From positions 23,165 through 87,164 of the forward strand of contig CAJQLX010000019.1 in NCBI GenBank assembly GCA_905479265.1: a stretch of DNA of 64,000 nt. The letters are read 5' to 3'. This DNA comes from an uncultured Alphaproteobacteria bacterium. GTDB taxonomy: Bacteria > Pseudomonadota > Alphaproteobacteria > UBA7985. Position numbers and translations under genes: made by a program. The notes beneath the pieces are model-generated. The model was not told the DNA's origin. It worked only from the letters and a program-made list of their open reading frames with translations, and did not search any database. Positions 8,808 through 17,802 of this stretch are shown here, in pieces (position 1 is the first letter of the stretch; each line of letters starts with the position of its first letter).

Positions 8808-9026
8808 ATGCGCTGGAGAACAATCATACTTATTCTGATCATCTTGATCGGACTTCCTGTCTACGTCTGGGTCGCGATGACTGCGTTGTCGTTCATGCCG
8901 GACGGTTGGCCTATTCTGCTTAAGACACCTTTTTATCTGATTGCCGGTATCCTTTGGGCGTTTTTCTTGCCGCCGCTGTTTAAGTGGAGCGCGAAGGATC
9001 CGGACAGCCACTTTGAACCCAAGTAA
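8808..9026 (+). CDS. DUF2842 family small membrane protein
   Basis: The 72-residue product MRWRTIILILIILIGLPVYV... has two membrane helices (about 4-27 and 40-60) and ends with the DUF2842-like tail FKWSAKDPDSHF. This family is nearly confined to alphaproteobacteria and has no known function. An upstream in-frame ATG at 8742 would lie inside the divergent kinase gene, so the ATG at 8808 is preferred. The selD fusion starts 9 bases downstream and may be co-transcribed. Confidence 0.8.
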   Translation: MRWRTIILILIILIGLPVYVWVAMTALSFMPDGWPILLKTPFYLIAGILWAFFLPPLFKWSAKDPDSHFEPK

Positions 9027-9035
9027 GGCATCAGC

Positions 9036-11129
9036 ATGACGCCTTTGGCCCCCATCACGCACGACCTTGTCCTCGCTGGCGGTGGTCATGCGCATGTCGA
9101 GGTGTTGCGAGCGCTGGCGATGAAGCCGGTGCCCGGTCTGCGGGTAACCCTTGTCAGCCGATCCCGCACCGCCATTTATTCCGGCATGGTTCCCGGTTTT
9201 GTGGCGGGTCAGTACAGCCTGGACGATATTTCCGTGAACCTTGATCGGCTTTGCGTGCTGGGCGGTCACCGGTTGATCGTGGCCGAGATCGAAGGTTTGG
9301 ACCCGATAGCACAGGCCTTCGCCCTTCGCGGTCGCCCGGCTCTGCCCTTTGATACGGCATCAATAAACGTCGGCTCTTCCCCCGACCTGCACGCCATTCC
9401 TGGCGCAGACCAGCACGCGACCCCGGTTAAGCCGATCGAAGGGTTTGCGCGGCGGTTCGAGCGCTTGCAAGAACAAGCAAGCGCGCGCTCGATTGCCATT
9501 GTGGGTGGCGGTGCCGGCGGTGTCGAACTGGCTTTAGCCCTATCTGCTCGCTTTCCTGATCGCGCGCTTTCCTTGATTGACCGCAACAGCACTTTGCTCC
9601 CGCGCTTACCTGCGGCTGCGGGCCGATGGGCCAAGCAAACGCTTGAGCAGCGCGGTGTCACTTTGCATTTGGGGGCGAACGTTCAGGAAATCAGCGCGCA
9701 AGGCCCGGTTATCGACGGGGTGATTGCTGCTGACTTGACCTTGCTGGTTACTGGTTCCAAAGCGCCCGCATGGCTGTCCGAAAGCGGCGTAGCGACGGAC
9801 GAGCGCGGTTTCATGCGCGTCAGCGGCACGCTGCAATCCCTCTCTCATCCAGACGTCTTAGGCGCGGGAGATTGCGTGGCATACGATGCTTTTCCCCGTG
9901 AAAAAGCAGGCGTCTTTGCTGTACGCGCCGGGCCGGGTCTGACCGACAACATCCGGCGGTTGGTACAAGAAACAGCGCCCGTTCCCGTGCGAATGCAGAA
10001 ACGGGGCTTGCAACTGATTGGCGATGGGTCTGGTCGTGCCTGCGCCATCTGGGGGCCCTTAGCCATCGGTGCACCGGGGCGCGCGCTTTTCCGATGGAAA
10101 GACACGATCGATCGGGTCTGGATGGATCGCTACAACCTCTTTGGCGAGGCGATGGTGGCCAAAATGGAAGCGGCTCCGGAGACGATGCGCTGTTCCGGCT
10201 GCGGCGGTAAAGTTGGTCCCGAAGTGCTGCGTGAAACCATGGGCGAGCTCGCAACATCGGGCGATGTCGCGCCGATTTCTGCCGCGCAAGTTGGTTCGGT
10301 CGATCTCATCCGGGACGCCTTTGACGACCCCTATCTGTTTGCTCGGATTGCCGGCGTTCATGCCCTGTCGGATTTATACGCCGCAGGCGCCAAGAACCCG
10401 CGCCTCTTGTCCGCCCTGACCCTGCCTTACGCCAAGCCAAAGATCCTCGCCCGCGACTTGCTCCAACTCAGAGAAGGCTTAAACAGCCTCGGCGCGCCTG
10501 TCATAGGCGGACACACGGCTGAAGGCGCAGAGCTTTCCGCCGCGCTGACCGTCATCGGCGATACCGCGCCCGCGTCAAAAGCGCCACAAGCGGGGGATGT
10601 GCTGGTCCTGACCAAGCCGCTGGGCGTCGGCTTGATCCTCGCCGCTCGTATGCTGGGCAAGGTCCACCCGCTGTCGGTTCAGGCCGTCATGGACCACTGT
10701 GAGCAAGACAATGCGGCGGCGGCAGTGGTCTTTGCCGAACATGCGGTTGGCCTGCGCACCGACGTGACTGGTTTTGGGCTGCTGGGCCACCTGCAAACAA
10801 GCCTGCCTGCGGGGTTGGGCGCTTCAATCGACGCGTCTCGCCTGCCGGTGCTGGCTGGCGCGCTAGACGCCTACCGCCGAGGTGTTCGGCCAACGATCCT
10901 TAGCGCAAATCAAAGCGCTACGGCATCGGCGTTGAACAATCCCCTCCAACCCGAAGTTAGCGCCATTCTCCACGACCCCCAGACCTCTGGCGGCCTGCTG
11001 GTCTCCGTGCCCGCCCCGTCGGAAAACGCGGTCCTCTCTGCGCTCCAGTCCGCTGGATATACTGCCGCACAAACCGTTGGCGTGCTCACACCGTCTGGAA
11101 AGCTAGAGGTCACGAAGCAATGGGCGTAA
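9036..11129 (+). CDS. selD: Fusion of pyridine-nucleotide oxidoreductase with selenide, water dikinase
   Basis: In this 697-residue fusion, residues 1 to about 375 are an NDH-2-like FAD oxidoreductase: VLAGGGHAHVEVLRAL is the FAD site, IAIVGGGAGGVELALAL the NAD(P) site, and VLGAGDCVAY a second FAD motif. Residues from about 385 are SelD, which makes selenophosphate from selenide and ATP. Its catalytic GCGGK carries cysteine rather than selenocysteine, and GGHTAEGAE and GLLGHL are conserved. The fusion is known in many bacteria; the first half may deliver reduced selenium. mnmH overlaps the 3' end by 10 bp, so the selenophosphate is most likely used for tRNA modification. Confidence 0.95.
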   Translation: MTPLAPITHDLVLAGGGHAHVEVLRALAMKPVPGLRVTLVSRSRTAIYSGMVPGFVAGQYSLDDISVNLDRLCVLGGHRLIVAEIEGLDPIAQAFALRGRPALPFDTASINVGSSPDLHAIPGADQHATPVKPIEGFARRFERLQEQASARSIAIVGGGAGGVELALALSARFPDRALSLIDRNSTLLPRLPAAAGRWAKQTLEQRGVTLHLGANVQEISAQGPVIDGVIAADLTLLVTGSKAPAWLSESGVATDERGFMRVSGTLQSLSHPDVLGAGDCVAYDAFPREKAGVFAVRAGPGLTDNIRRLVQETAPVPVRMQKRGLQLIGDGSGRACAIWGPLAIGAPGRALFRWKDTIDRVWMDRYNLFGEAMVAKMEAAPETMRCSGCGGKVGPEVLRETMGELATSGDVAPISAAQVGSVDLIRDAFDDPYLFARIAGVHALSDLYAAGAKNPRLLSALTLPYAKPKILARDLLQLREGLNSLGAPVIGGHTAEGAELSAALTVIGDTAPASKAPQAGDVLVLTKPLGVGLILAARMLGKVHPLSVQAVMDHCEQDNAAAAVVFAEHAVGLRTDVTGFGLLGHLQTSLPAGLGASIDASRLPVLAGALDAYRRGVRPTILSANQSATASALNNPLQPEVSAILHDPQTSGGLLVSVPAPSENAVLSALQSAGYTAAQTVGVLTPSGKLEVTKQWA

Positions 11130-12163
11130 CGCGCGTAGATGACTGGGCCACAACACCCTATGACGCGATCATCGATGTGCGCTCCCCGGCTGAGTTCGCC
11201 GACGACCACATCCCCGGCGCCCTGTCTTTGCCCGCCCTCAGCAACGAGGAACGGGTGAAGGTCGGGACGCTCTATAAGCAAGTTTCCGCCTTTGAAGCGA
11301 AGAAGCTGGGTGCGGCGTTGATTTCGCGAAACATCGCCACGCATATCGAAACGTTCTTCCTCGACAAACCCGGTGGGTTCAAACCACTGATCTATTGCTG
11401 GCGCGGCGGCCAGCGCTCGGGATCGTTCTCGATGGTGTTGGCAGAGATCGGTTTCCTCCCTCAAACCCTGATCGGTGGCTACAAGCGCTATCGGCGCGAC
11501 GTCCTTAACCACGTTGAGGTTTTGCCCCCGCAATACCGCTATTGCGTCGTGTCCGGTCAGACCGCGACCGCCAAAACACGCTTTTTGGATGCCCTGTGCG
11601 ATGCTGGGGGCCAAGTGTTGGATTTGGAAGGCCTCGCCAACCACAAGGGCTCTCTGTTCGGCCTGACGCCCGGTACGTCTCAGCCCTCACCGCGCGCCTT
11701 TGACAGCCGTATCGTTGATGCCTTGCGAGCCTTTGACCCAAGCCAAACCGTGTGGGTGGAATCTGAGTCTCCCAAGATCGGGCAGCTCTATGTCCCTAAA
11801 TCACTGCACAACGCCATGCAGAACTCTCCCTCCGTGCGCCTCACTGCGCCGCTCGCCGCGCGCGTTCAGCACTCCGTTGACGACTACCGACCGTGGTTCG
11901 ATCACCCGGATGAAGTCTGCTCCCGGCTGGAGCGTCTGACGTACCGCCATGGGCATGACGTCATCAACCGTTGGATTGCGCTGGTCAAAGCTGGTGATTG
12001 GGACGAATTGGTGAAGACGCTGCTGGTTGACCATTACGACCCCGCCTACGCAGGCTCAGCTTCCGCCTATGGTTGGGACGCCGGCACCCCCGTCGTGATG
12101 GACAACTTGCAGCCTGAAACCATAAGAAAAGCGGCTGAAGACCTGCTTCGCCGCTTTCCTTAA
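11120..12163 (+). CDS. mnmH: tRNA 2-selenouridine synthase
   Basis: The 347-residue enzyme converts 2-thiouridine at the wobble position of certain tRNAs to 2-selenouridine with selenophosphate. An N-terminal rhodanese domain has IDVRSPAEFADDHIPGA and the active-site LIYCWRGGQRSG. The second half has a P-loop-like SGQTATAKTRF in place of the usual GxTGxGKT, a mild degeneration. The start overlaps the selD fusion by 10 bp, implying translational coupling. No selA or selB is present in the window. Confidence 0.95.
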   Translation: MGVTRVDDWATTPYDAIIDVRSPAEFADDHIPGALSLPALSNEERVKVGTLYKQVSAFEAKKLGAALISRNIATHIETFFLDKPGGFKPLIYCWRGGQRSGSFSMVLAEIGFLPQTLIGGYKRYRRDVLNHVEVLPPQYRYCVVSGQTATAKTRFLDALCDAGGQVLDLEGLANHKGSLFGLTPGTSQPSPRAFDSRIVDALRAFDPSQTVWVESESPKIGQLYVPKSLHNAMQNSPSVRLTAPLAARVQHSVDDYRPWFDHPDEVCSRLERLTYRHGHDVINRWIALVKAGDWDELVKTLLVDHYDPAYAGSASAYGWDAGTPVVMDNLQPETIRKAAEDLLRRFP

Positions 12164-12188
12164 CGCGCTAAAATGCCCGATCGATCGT

Positions 12189-12824
12189 CTAGGACTGATA
12201 AATTTCCACGCGACGGTTTTGAGCCTTGCCCGCATCCGTGCTGTTCGACGCGATGGGGCGGGTCTCACCCAGTCCCAACACGGAAAGCTGCGAAGAGGCA
12301 ACGCCCTTGGAAATCAAGTAGCTGGCAACAGCGCGCGCGCGCCGCTCAGACAGTTCTTGGTTGTATTCGTTCGATGCCGACGCATCCGTATGGCCAACAA
12401 TCGTGTAGCGCGCAGAACTTGGACGACCTTGGATCTCAGACGCGATCCGGTCCAACGTGGTGTAAAAGCTGCCCTTGATGACGGCGCTATCAACGTCGAA
12501 CGCAACATCACCAGAAATGCTGGCAACCTGCACCGGTGAAGTCTGCGTGTAGGTTGACCCCGTGTAAGTGACTGTATCGCGACTTTCAGCCACCGCCAGC
12601 GCACCTTCACACTGTGCCGAACCCGCAAAAACGGGATCGCCCGAGCTGTCACGAACCATCACGGGTGTTGAGTCATGAAGGTAGGCACACTGGTCGGCCT
12701 TCGTAATGGTCGAAGCAGAGGAATTGATACTCCAACCAGCCGCTTCCAGCTCGGAGGTATCGATGGCGGCACAACCCACCAAAAACGCCGCTGCCGCGAC
12801 GACGAGAACTGCATTCTTAACCAT
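12189..12824 (-). CDS. OmpA-family lipoprotein
   Basis: This 211-residue protein starts MVKNAVLVVAAAAFLVGCA, a lipoprotein signal with lipobox LVGC. The start at 12824 was chosen because GGAG lies about 10 nt upstream. The middle (about 25-105) is of no known family. The C-terminal part is an OmpA/MotB peptidoglycan-binding domain: FDVDSAVIKG, TIVGHTDASASNEYNQELSERRA, and LGLGETRPIASN. It probably links the outer membrane to peptidoglycan, as Pal-like proteins do, though tol-pal genes are not nearby. Confidence 0.88.
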   Translation of the reverse strand: MVKNAVLVVAAAAFLVGCAAIDTSELEAAGWSINSSASTITKADQCAYLHDSTPVMVRDSSGDPVFAGSAQCEGALAVAESRDTVTYTGSTYTQTSPVQVASISGDVAFDVDSAVIKGSFYTTLDRIASEIQGRPSSARYTIVGHTDASASNEYNQELSERRARAVASYLISKGVASSQLSVLGLGETRPIASNSTDAGKAQNRRVEIYQS

Positions 12825-12992
12825 TAAATAAATCTCCAAACCGAAAGTGACTGTCATTCACGCGACTTCGATGTTGCATCGGAATCCCTAAACGACAAAC
12901 CTGTATCATTCTTGATCGCTCTTAACGCAAAGCTTTGACAGTGAGCTAACGACCCCCGTTGCGCCATGCAAATGCTTTTTCGCACTATGCGT

Positions 12993-13631
12993 CTACCTTA
13001 ACAAGTTTGTACGAATTTGGATTTCTTGTGACGATATTATGCGCGCCTTCACCGCATTTGGAACAGAAGTCGAGTGACTCGAGAGTCGCTCGAATCCACA
13101 GCGGCTATAAACGCGGAATGCACCGGGGTGATCCAACGTACATGTTGAAAGGCGAATTCGGCTGCATCCACCATCCCATAATTTCCCAATGATTTGAGAG
13201 AGAAAGGCAGATCCAGCCTTCAGTCCAACGGCCTGCGGTAAAAGACCGAAATATTCGAGCTCAGCCTGTCCAGACTCGATGTCGAAACTGGTCTCCGCAA
13301 ACCCCGCTAAAGTGCCGTCCTTCAGACACAACTTGAACTGCCGAAACCCGGGTAAAGCCGTGTAATCCAGCCATTGCGCGTCAGAATATGCGCGTTTATC
13401 GCCCCATATCCACGGGCCGCCAACGTCCCAGTACATTTGCTTGGCAAACCCAGCGGTTGGATTGAGTTCCTCAACCGTTATGCCGTTGGGCAGAGCTTTC
13501 ACGCCGGTAAACTGCCCGACATCACGGCACATCAACCAATATTGGTAGACCGGCCAATGGTCAGCGTCCAAATCCAGTGCGTAAAGATGCGCTTCGGGCA
13601 GCAACGCGCCGCTTTCGGCGTCAATGCGCAT
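12993..13631 (-). CDS. GNAT-family N-acetyltransferase
   Basis: In this 212-residue protein the GNAT fold is seen in AELEYFGLLPQAVGLKAGSA (the acetyl-CoA loop region) and HPGAFRVYSRCGFERL. The ATG at 13631 overlaps the end of the upstream dsbA-like gene by 11 bp, suggesting coupled translation; a start further upstream would overlap more. Its substrate is unknown. The pairing with a thiol-oxidoreductase relative gives no clear clue. Confidence 0.8.
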   Translation of the reverse strand: MRIDAESGALLPEAHLYALDLDADHWPVYQYWLMCRDVGQFTGVKALPNGITVEELNPTAGFAKQMYWDVGGPWIWGDKRAYSDAQWLDYTALPGFRQFKLCLKDGTLAGFAETSFDIESGQAELEYFGLLPQAVGLKAGSAFLSQIIGKLWDGGCSRIRLSTCTLDHPGAFRVYSRCGFERLSSHSTSVPNAVKARIISSQEIQIRTNLLR

Positions 13632-14319
13632 GGCTTTGCGCTCCGGCCTGCTTGTTGGTGGGCTCACTGTTGATCAGGTCGAACAGCTTGTGAAATGCTG
13701 GCGCTGGTTGGGCGCCAGAGAGGAAGTATTTTTTGTTCACGATGAAACCCGGGACGCCACCCATCCCCATTTCCCGCGCTTGAACATCCTCTGCATTGAT
13801 CTCAGCGATGAAGGCTTCTGTTTCAAACATGGCCCACATAACATCCGGATTGACCTGCACGCTCGCGGCTAAATCCAGCAAGACCTCAACCTGACCGATG
13901 TCCTTGCCCTCGGTAAAGTACGCAACAAACAAGGCCTCCATGAACGATTCCGCGCGTTCAAGACCTTCGGTGCTTTGAATGTGTCTCATCGCACGATGGG
14001 CCGAACGGGTCGATGGCGTCCGCAGAATCTTGCTGAACTCCATTTCCACGCCTGCGGCCAAACCCGCCTGCCGAATGCGGCCATAGACAGCATCAGCGTT
14101 ATCGCTGCCACCGAACTTTGCTTCTAAGTAGATCCGCCGGTCCATGCCCTCTGGCGGCATGCCGGGGTTCAACATAAACGTCCGCCATTGTAAGTGCGCC
14201 TCAATCTTTGGGCCCTCATAGGTCTCCAAAGCTTTTTCAAGATTCCGCTTACCGATATAGCACCAAGGGCAGATCGGGTCGGCAAAGACGTCAAGTGACA
14301 GCTCGAGAGTAGCGGCCAT
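13621..14319 (-). CDS. DsbA-like thioredoxin-fold oxidoreductase, FrnE type
   Basis: The 232-residue protein has the CPWC active site in DVFADPICPWCYIGKRNLEK and family features of FrnE/2-hydroxychromene-2-carboxylate isomerase relatives: WRTFMLNPGMPPEGMDR and the cis-proline loop GMGGVPGFIVN. It has no signal peptide, so it is a cytoplasmic member. Likely roles are thiol-disulfide or glutathione-linked chemistry. It is divergent from the EamA transporter and overlaps the downstream GNAT gene. Confidence 0.9.
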   Translation of the reverse strand: MAATLELSLDVFADPICPWCYIGKRNLEKALETYEGPKIEAHLQWRTFMLNPGMPPEGMDRRIYLEAKFGGSDNADAVYGRIRQAGLAAGVEMEFSKILRTPSTRSAHRAMRHIQSTEGLERAESFMEALFVAYFTEGKDIGQVEVLLDLAASVQVNPDVMWAMFETEAFIAEINAEDVQAREMGMGGVPGFIVNKKYFLSGAQPAPAFHKLFDLINSEPTNKQAGAQSHAH

Positions 14320-14392
14320 GATGCGTAGTTTCCTTTTCGTCAGGCGAAAGCTGTGTCAGCGTGCTCGCGTTAGGTTAGGAGTGTTCTTTACG

Positions 14393-15337
14393 ATGGGCAA
14401 CATAGGACGTTTTATCTGGTCCACCGGTCCTGTGCTGTGTGTGCTCACAGTTATGCTTTGGTCGGGCCACTTTATCGCCGGTCGTATTGCAGGCGATACG
14501 CTCGAAGTCAGACCCTTCCAACTTGCGTTTTTCCGGTTTTTCAGCGCCACCATGATCCTGTCGGGTTTCATGGCCGTTACATGGTTTACAGGGCGACGAG
14601 AGACCATCAAGAACGACCTCCGGCTCATCGCCCAACATTGGTGGAAATTGGCCGCGCTTGGTATTCTCGGTCATGGCGTTTTCGTCAGCCTGATCTATTT
14701 CTCGCTGTACACGGGTGAAGTTCCCACCATTGCGGTGCTGCAAGCCACCATGCCGGCTGTTGTGATTGCCGCCGGGTTTGTGCTGTTCCGAGACCGACTG
14801 TCCGGGCAGCAAGCCCTGGGGACCGCCGTTTGCTTTGGCGGTGCTTTGCTGGTGATCAGCGCCGATGCGCCCGAAAATTTGCTTGGATTCAACTTCACCG
14901 TCAGTGTCCGGTGGATGCTTTGTGCCATTGTGGCCTACAGCGTGTTCACGGTGCTGCTGCGGATCCGTCCCGCCGGGCTGTCAAACTTGGGGTTCCTCTG
15001 GGTGCTGGTTGCGGCCAGTGCGGTTTTCATCGCGCCTTTCTTCGGCGTCAATGTCGCCCAACACGGGATGGCAGAACTCGGCCCTCGGGTTATTCTCGCC
15101 GTGTTGTTTATCACGCTGGGGCCGGGGTTAATGGCCGCTTACTTCTGGAACCGCGGCGTGGAGCTGATCGGCTCCAATCAGGCCGGCGTCTTCATCAACC
15201 TGATGCCGGTTTTTGCCGGGACAATGGCGTATCTCTTCCTCGAAGAGCCGATTAAATGGTACCACTTCGCCGGTCTTGCGATCATTGTTTTGGGCATTAT
15301 GCTCGTCACGCGACGGCGCAATTCGGGCTCGTCTTAG
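14393..15337 (+). CDS. EamA/DMT-family transporter
   Basis: The 314-residue protein has about ten membrane helices in two EamA repeats (about 10-150 and 160-305). The N-terminal LTVMLWSGHFIAGR and the second-repeat EEPIKWYHFAGLAIIVLGI are typical of RhaT/YdcZ-like drug/metabolite exporters. An AGGAG at 14377-14381 supports the ATG at 14393. The 3' end overlaps the stop of the convergent VWA gene by 4 bp. The substrate cannot be inferred. Confidence 0.88.
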   Translation: MGNIGRFIWSTGPVLCVLTVMLWSGHFIAGRIAGDTLEVRPFQLAFFRFFSATMILSGFMAVTWFTGRRETIKNDLRLIAQHWWKLAALGILGHGVFVSLIYFSLYTGEVPTIAVLQATMPAVVIAAGFVLFRDRLSGQQALGTAVCFGGALLVISADAPENLLGFNFTVSVRWMLCAIVAYSVFTVLLRIRPAGLSNLGFLWVLVAASAVFIAPFFGVNVAQHGMAELGPRVILAVLFITLGPGLMAAYFWNRGVELIGSNQAGVFINLMPVFAGTMAYLFLEEPIKWYHFAGLAIIVLGIMLVTRRRNSGSS

Positions 15338-16506
15338 ACCAGCGAACGCATTGCATCGGTCAAGCCGCCCAGCGTCAGCGGGTACATCCGGCCTTCCATG
15401 ATCTCGTGCACCATCTCAATGGATTGGTGCCACTGCCACGTGTCTTCGGCCTGTGGATTGATCCATACGGCGTTGGCGTAGGTCTGCAGGATCCGGTGCA
15501 TCCACAACGCTCCGGGCTCTTCATTCCAATGCTCAACACTCCCCCCCGCATAGGCGATTTCATAGGGTGACATGGTCGCATCACCGACGAAAATGACCTT
15601 GTAGTCCGAAGGATAGGTGTTCAGCAGCTGATAGGTCGAAAGCCGTGATTGCTGGCGCCGCCGATTGTCCTTCCACACCGTCTCATAGGGGCAATTGTGG
15701 AAGTAATAGTATTCGAGGTTCTTGAACTCCGATGAAGCCGCGCTGAACAGCTCCTCAACCTGACGGATATAGGGGTCCATCGAACCACCGATATCAAAGA
15801 ACATCAGCAGCTTTACCGCGTTCCTGCGCTCTGGACGGAGTTTTATATCAAGAAAGCCAGCATTCTGGGCTGTGCTGGAAATCGTGTCATCAATGTCTAA
15901 CTCGTCAGCCGCGCCCTCTCGGGCAAAGCGGCGCAGGCGGCGAAGAGCGACTTTAATGTTGCGCGTGCCGACCTCGCGGTCAGAATCCAAATCCTTGAAT
16001 TCACGCTTGTCCCAAACCTTGATCGCCTTTCCGTGACGGCCTTCTTTCTGGCCGATGCGAACACCCTCTGGGTTGTAGCCATAGGCACCGAACGGACTGG
16101 TTCCGCCGGTGCCGATATTCTTGCTGCCACCTTCGTGGCGCTTTTCTTGATTTTCCAAACGCTCCTTGAGCGCTTCCATCACCTTATCGAAACCACCAAG
16201 CGCCTCAATCTGCGCCTTTTCCTCATCAGTGAGTGTCTTTTCCGCAATCTTGCGGAGCCACTCCTCAGGTATCTGACCGAAGATTTCTTCAAGGCTTGCC
16301 ACCCCTTCCCAGAAATCACGGAACGCCCGGTCGAAGCGATCAAAGTGTGCTTCGTTTTTGACCAAGGTTGCGCGTGACAATGAATAGAACTCGTCAACGT
16401 TGGCGTAGACCACACCCGCATCAAGGGCGGCGATCAGGTCCAACAGCTCACGAATTGTCGCTGGCACACCATAAGCGCGAACTTTTTCAAAAAAATGAAT
16501 AAGCAA
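15334..16506 (-). CDS. VWA domain protein, CoxE-like
   Basis: The 390-residue protein opens with the family's typical FFEKVRAYGVPATIRELL and ends with a von Willebrand A domain whose MIDAS motif is DIGGSMD. The linker carries Gly-rich SKNIGTGGTSPFGAYGYNP. CoxE-like proteins usually act with a MoxR-type AAA ATPase as a metal-insertion or complex-assembly chaperone, but no such ATPase is adjacent. The best start is TTG at 16506 (about 11 nt after GAGG), because it keeps the conserved N-terminus and no ATG is near. Confidence 0.85.
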   Translation of the reverse strand: MLIHFFEKVRAYGVPATIRELLDLIAALDAGVVYANVDEFYSLSRATLVKNEAHFDRFDRAFRDFWEGVASLEEIFGQIPEEWLRKIAEKTLTDEEKAQIEALGGFDKVMEALKERLENQEKRHEGGSKNIGTGGTSPFGAYGYNPEGVRIGQKEGRHGKAIKVWDKREFKDLDSDREVGTRNIKVALRRLRRFAREGAADELDIDDTISSTAQNAGFLDIKLRPERRNAVKLLMFFDIGGSMDPYIRQVEELFSAASSEFKNLEYYYFHNCPYETVWKDNRRRQQSRLSTYQLLNTYPSDYKVIFVGDATMSPYEIAYAGGSVEHWNEEPGALWMHRILQTYANAVWINPQAEDTWQWHQSIEMVHEIMEGRMYPLTLGGLTDAMRSLV

Positions 16507-16551
16507 AGTCAGGGATCCTCAGTCTGAAATACGGCTGAAAGCCATACCATC

Positions 16552-17697
16552 CTAAAAGCCTAACCTAATCCCCGCACCAAAAGCCAGATCACTTCTGTCA
16601 TATTCATCGTAGGAGGCAGTTGAGTCCCAAAATGACGCATTTAAGTAGGGGGCCAGCCCCCCCAATGCGAAGTGTGCATTGCGGATTTCTAAACTTCCAC
16701 TAACCGTGCTGACGTCCAAGTCTGTCGTCCGCTCCGGAAACGGCGCATACCCTGCTTGTGTGCGATACTCCAATGCGCCATCCACTTCGAAACCCGCTGG
16801 CAAATCTGCACCCACGCTTGCGCCGCCACCATAGGCGAAAAAGCCAGTGTGCTCGGGATCGGCAACAGCCGCTTGACCGTAGCCAAAGAGCCGGGTGTTC
16901 AAGATGTCAGCCCACTTTGCGTCATAGTAAGTCTCCAGCGTCGCGTGCTCGTAGGCCGTTCCGGGAAACTGCACATTCTGCGTTTCGTCACCCAAGCGGT
17001 AGGTGAACGCCAGCCCAAAGACCTGATCTTTGGCCAACGTGATGCCAAGGTCTTGTGCCGCGTTGTAGCTGTACATGCCCGGAACCCGTGGCACGTTGGG
17101 ATAGAGGTCGACCTTTTCCCTGCTTTTGGACGACAGAACGTAACTCAATCGAGTGTTAGACAGAATGGGTCCGATGGACAAATCAAGCTCGGTATAAACC
17201 TCACCGATCCATGCCTCCATGAAATCGGTTTCCTCATAGAAGTTCAGCTCGCCATCGGCGCCGATGGACAAAGACGCATCGGGTGAGAGCTCAAAACCAT
17301 ATCCGATATCCATACCAACCGACGTAATCAGCCCCTCTTCGGCCGCTTCCACGGCCAGCGTTTCATCGGTGTAATGGGGGACTCCCGACCAATTCAGCCG
17401 TTCGGACCAAAGTCCTTGGCGCGTACCGGTGGTGTAAGTCGAGCTCAAATCCAGATGCATGTAATAGGGAATGGCATCGCTGATTTTATCCAACTGCCCC
17501 ATCAAAGCTTCGCGTTCGCCATCGCTGGGATTATTCCCCAGCTCTTTGATGATAATTTCGCGCGCTTCCTTGAACTCAAAACTTTCAATAAAGGCGTCAG
17601 AATTGGCAACGGCGGTTGGCACGCCAAGCTGTGCCGTCGCTTTCGCACTGACAAGAAGCGCACTTGCTGCGAGACCGAGAATCAGTAAACGTGGCAT
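16552..17697 (-). CDS. Predicted outer-membrane beta-barrel protein, possibly Slam-like
   Basis: The 381-residue protein has a signal peptide (MPRLLILGLAASALLVSAKA) preceded by a GGAAG site. A short helical segment (about 25-75, FEFKEAREIIIKELGNN) follows, then about 300 residues of alternating aromatic/polar strands ending FGAGIRLGF, with the terminal Phe expected of an outer-membrane barrel. The plan (helical plug, then barrel) and the end YDEYDRSDLAFGAGIRLGF recall DUF560 surface-lipoprotein assembly proteins, but the match is weak. It is divergent from the cysteine desulfurase gene. The function is unassigned. Confidence 0.75.
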   Translation of the reverse strand: MPRLLILGLAASALLVSAKATAQLGVPTAVANSDAFIESFEFKEAREIIIKELGNNPSDGEREALMGQLDKISDAIPYYMHLDLSSTYTTGTRQGLWSERLNWSGVPHYTDETLAVEAAEEGLITSVGMDIGYGFELSPDASLSIGADGELNFYEETDFMEAWIGEVYTELDLSIGPILSNTRLSYVLSSKSREKVDLYPNVPRVPGMYSYNAAQDLGITLAKDQVFGLAFTYRLGDETQNVQFPGTAYEHATLETYYDAKWADILNTRLFGYGQAAVADPEHTGFFAYGGGASVGADLPAGFEVDGALEYRTQAGYAPFPERTTDLDVSTVSGSLEIRNAHFALGGLAPYLNASFWDSTASYDEYDRSDLAFGAGIRLGF

Positions 17698-17802
17698 AAA
17701 CACTTCCATCGGCTTAAATTGATGGTCATGCCCTAACTCACAAACCAAACCGCGCACACTAAAATGCCGGTTATGAGGCTTCAAAGCGATCTTCTGACAC
17801 TT

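Noticed and set aside
8772..9269. N-terminal extension of the phosphotransferase frame
   Set aside because: The extra 166 residues run antisense to the DUF2842 gene and the start of the selD fusion and are charged low-complexity; the kinase fold starts after the GTG at 8771.
10186..10215. Selenocysteine in SelD
   Set aside because: The active-site position in GCGGK is an ordinary cysteine codon (TGC), with no in-frame TGA.
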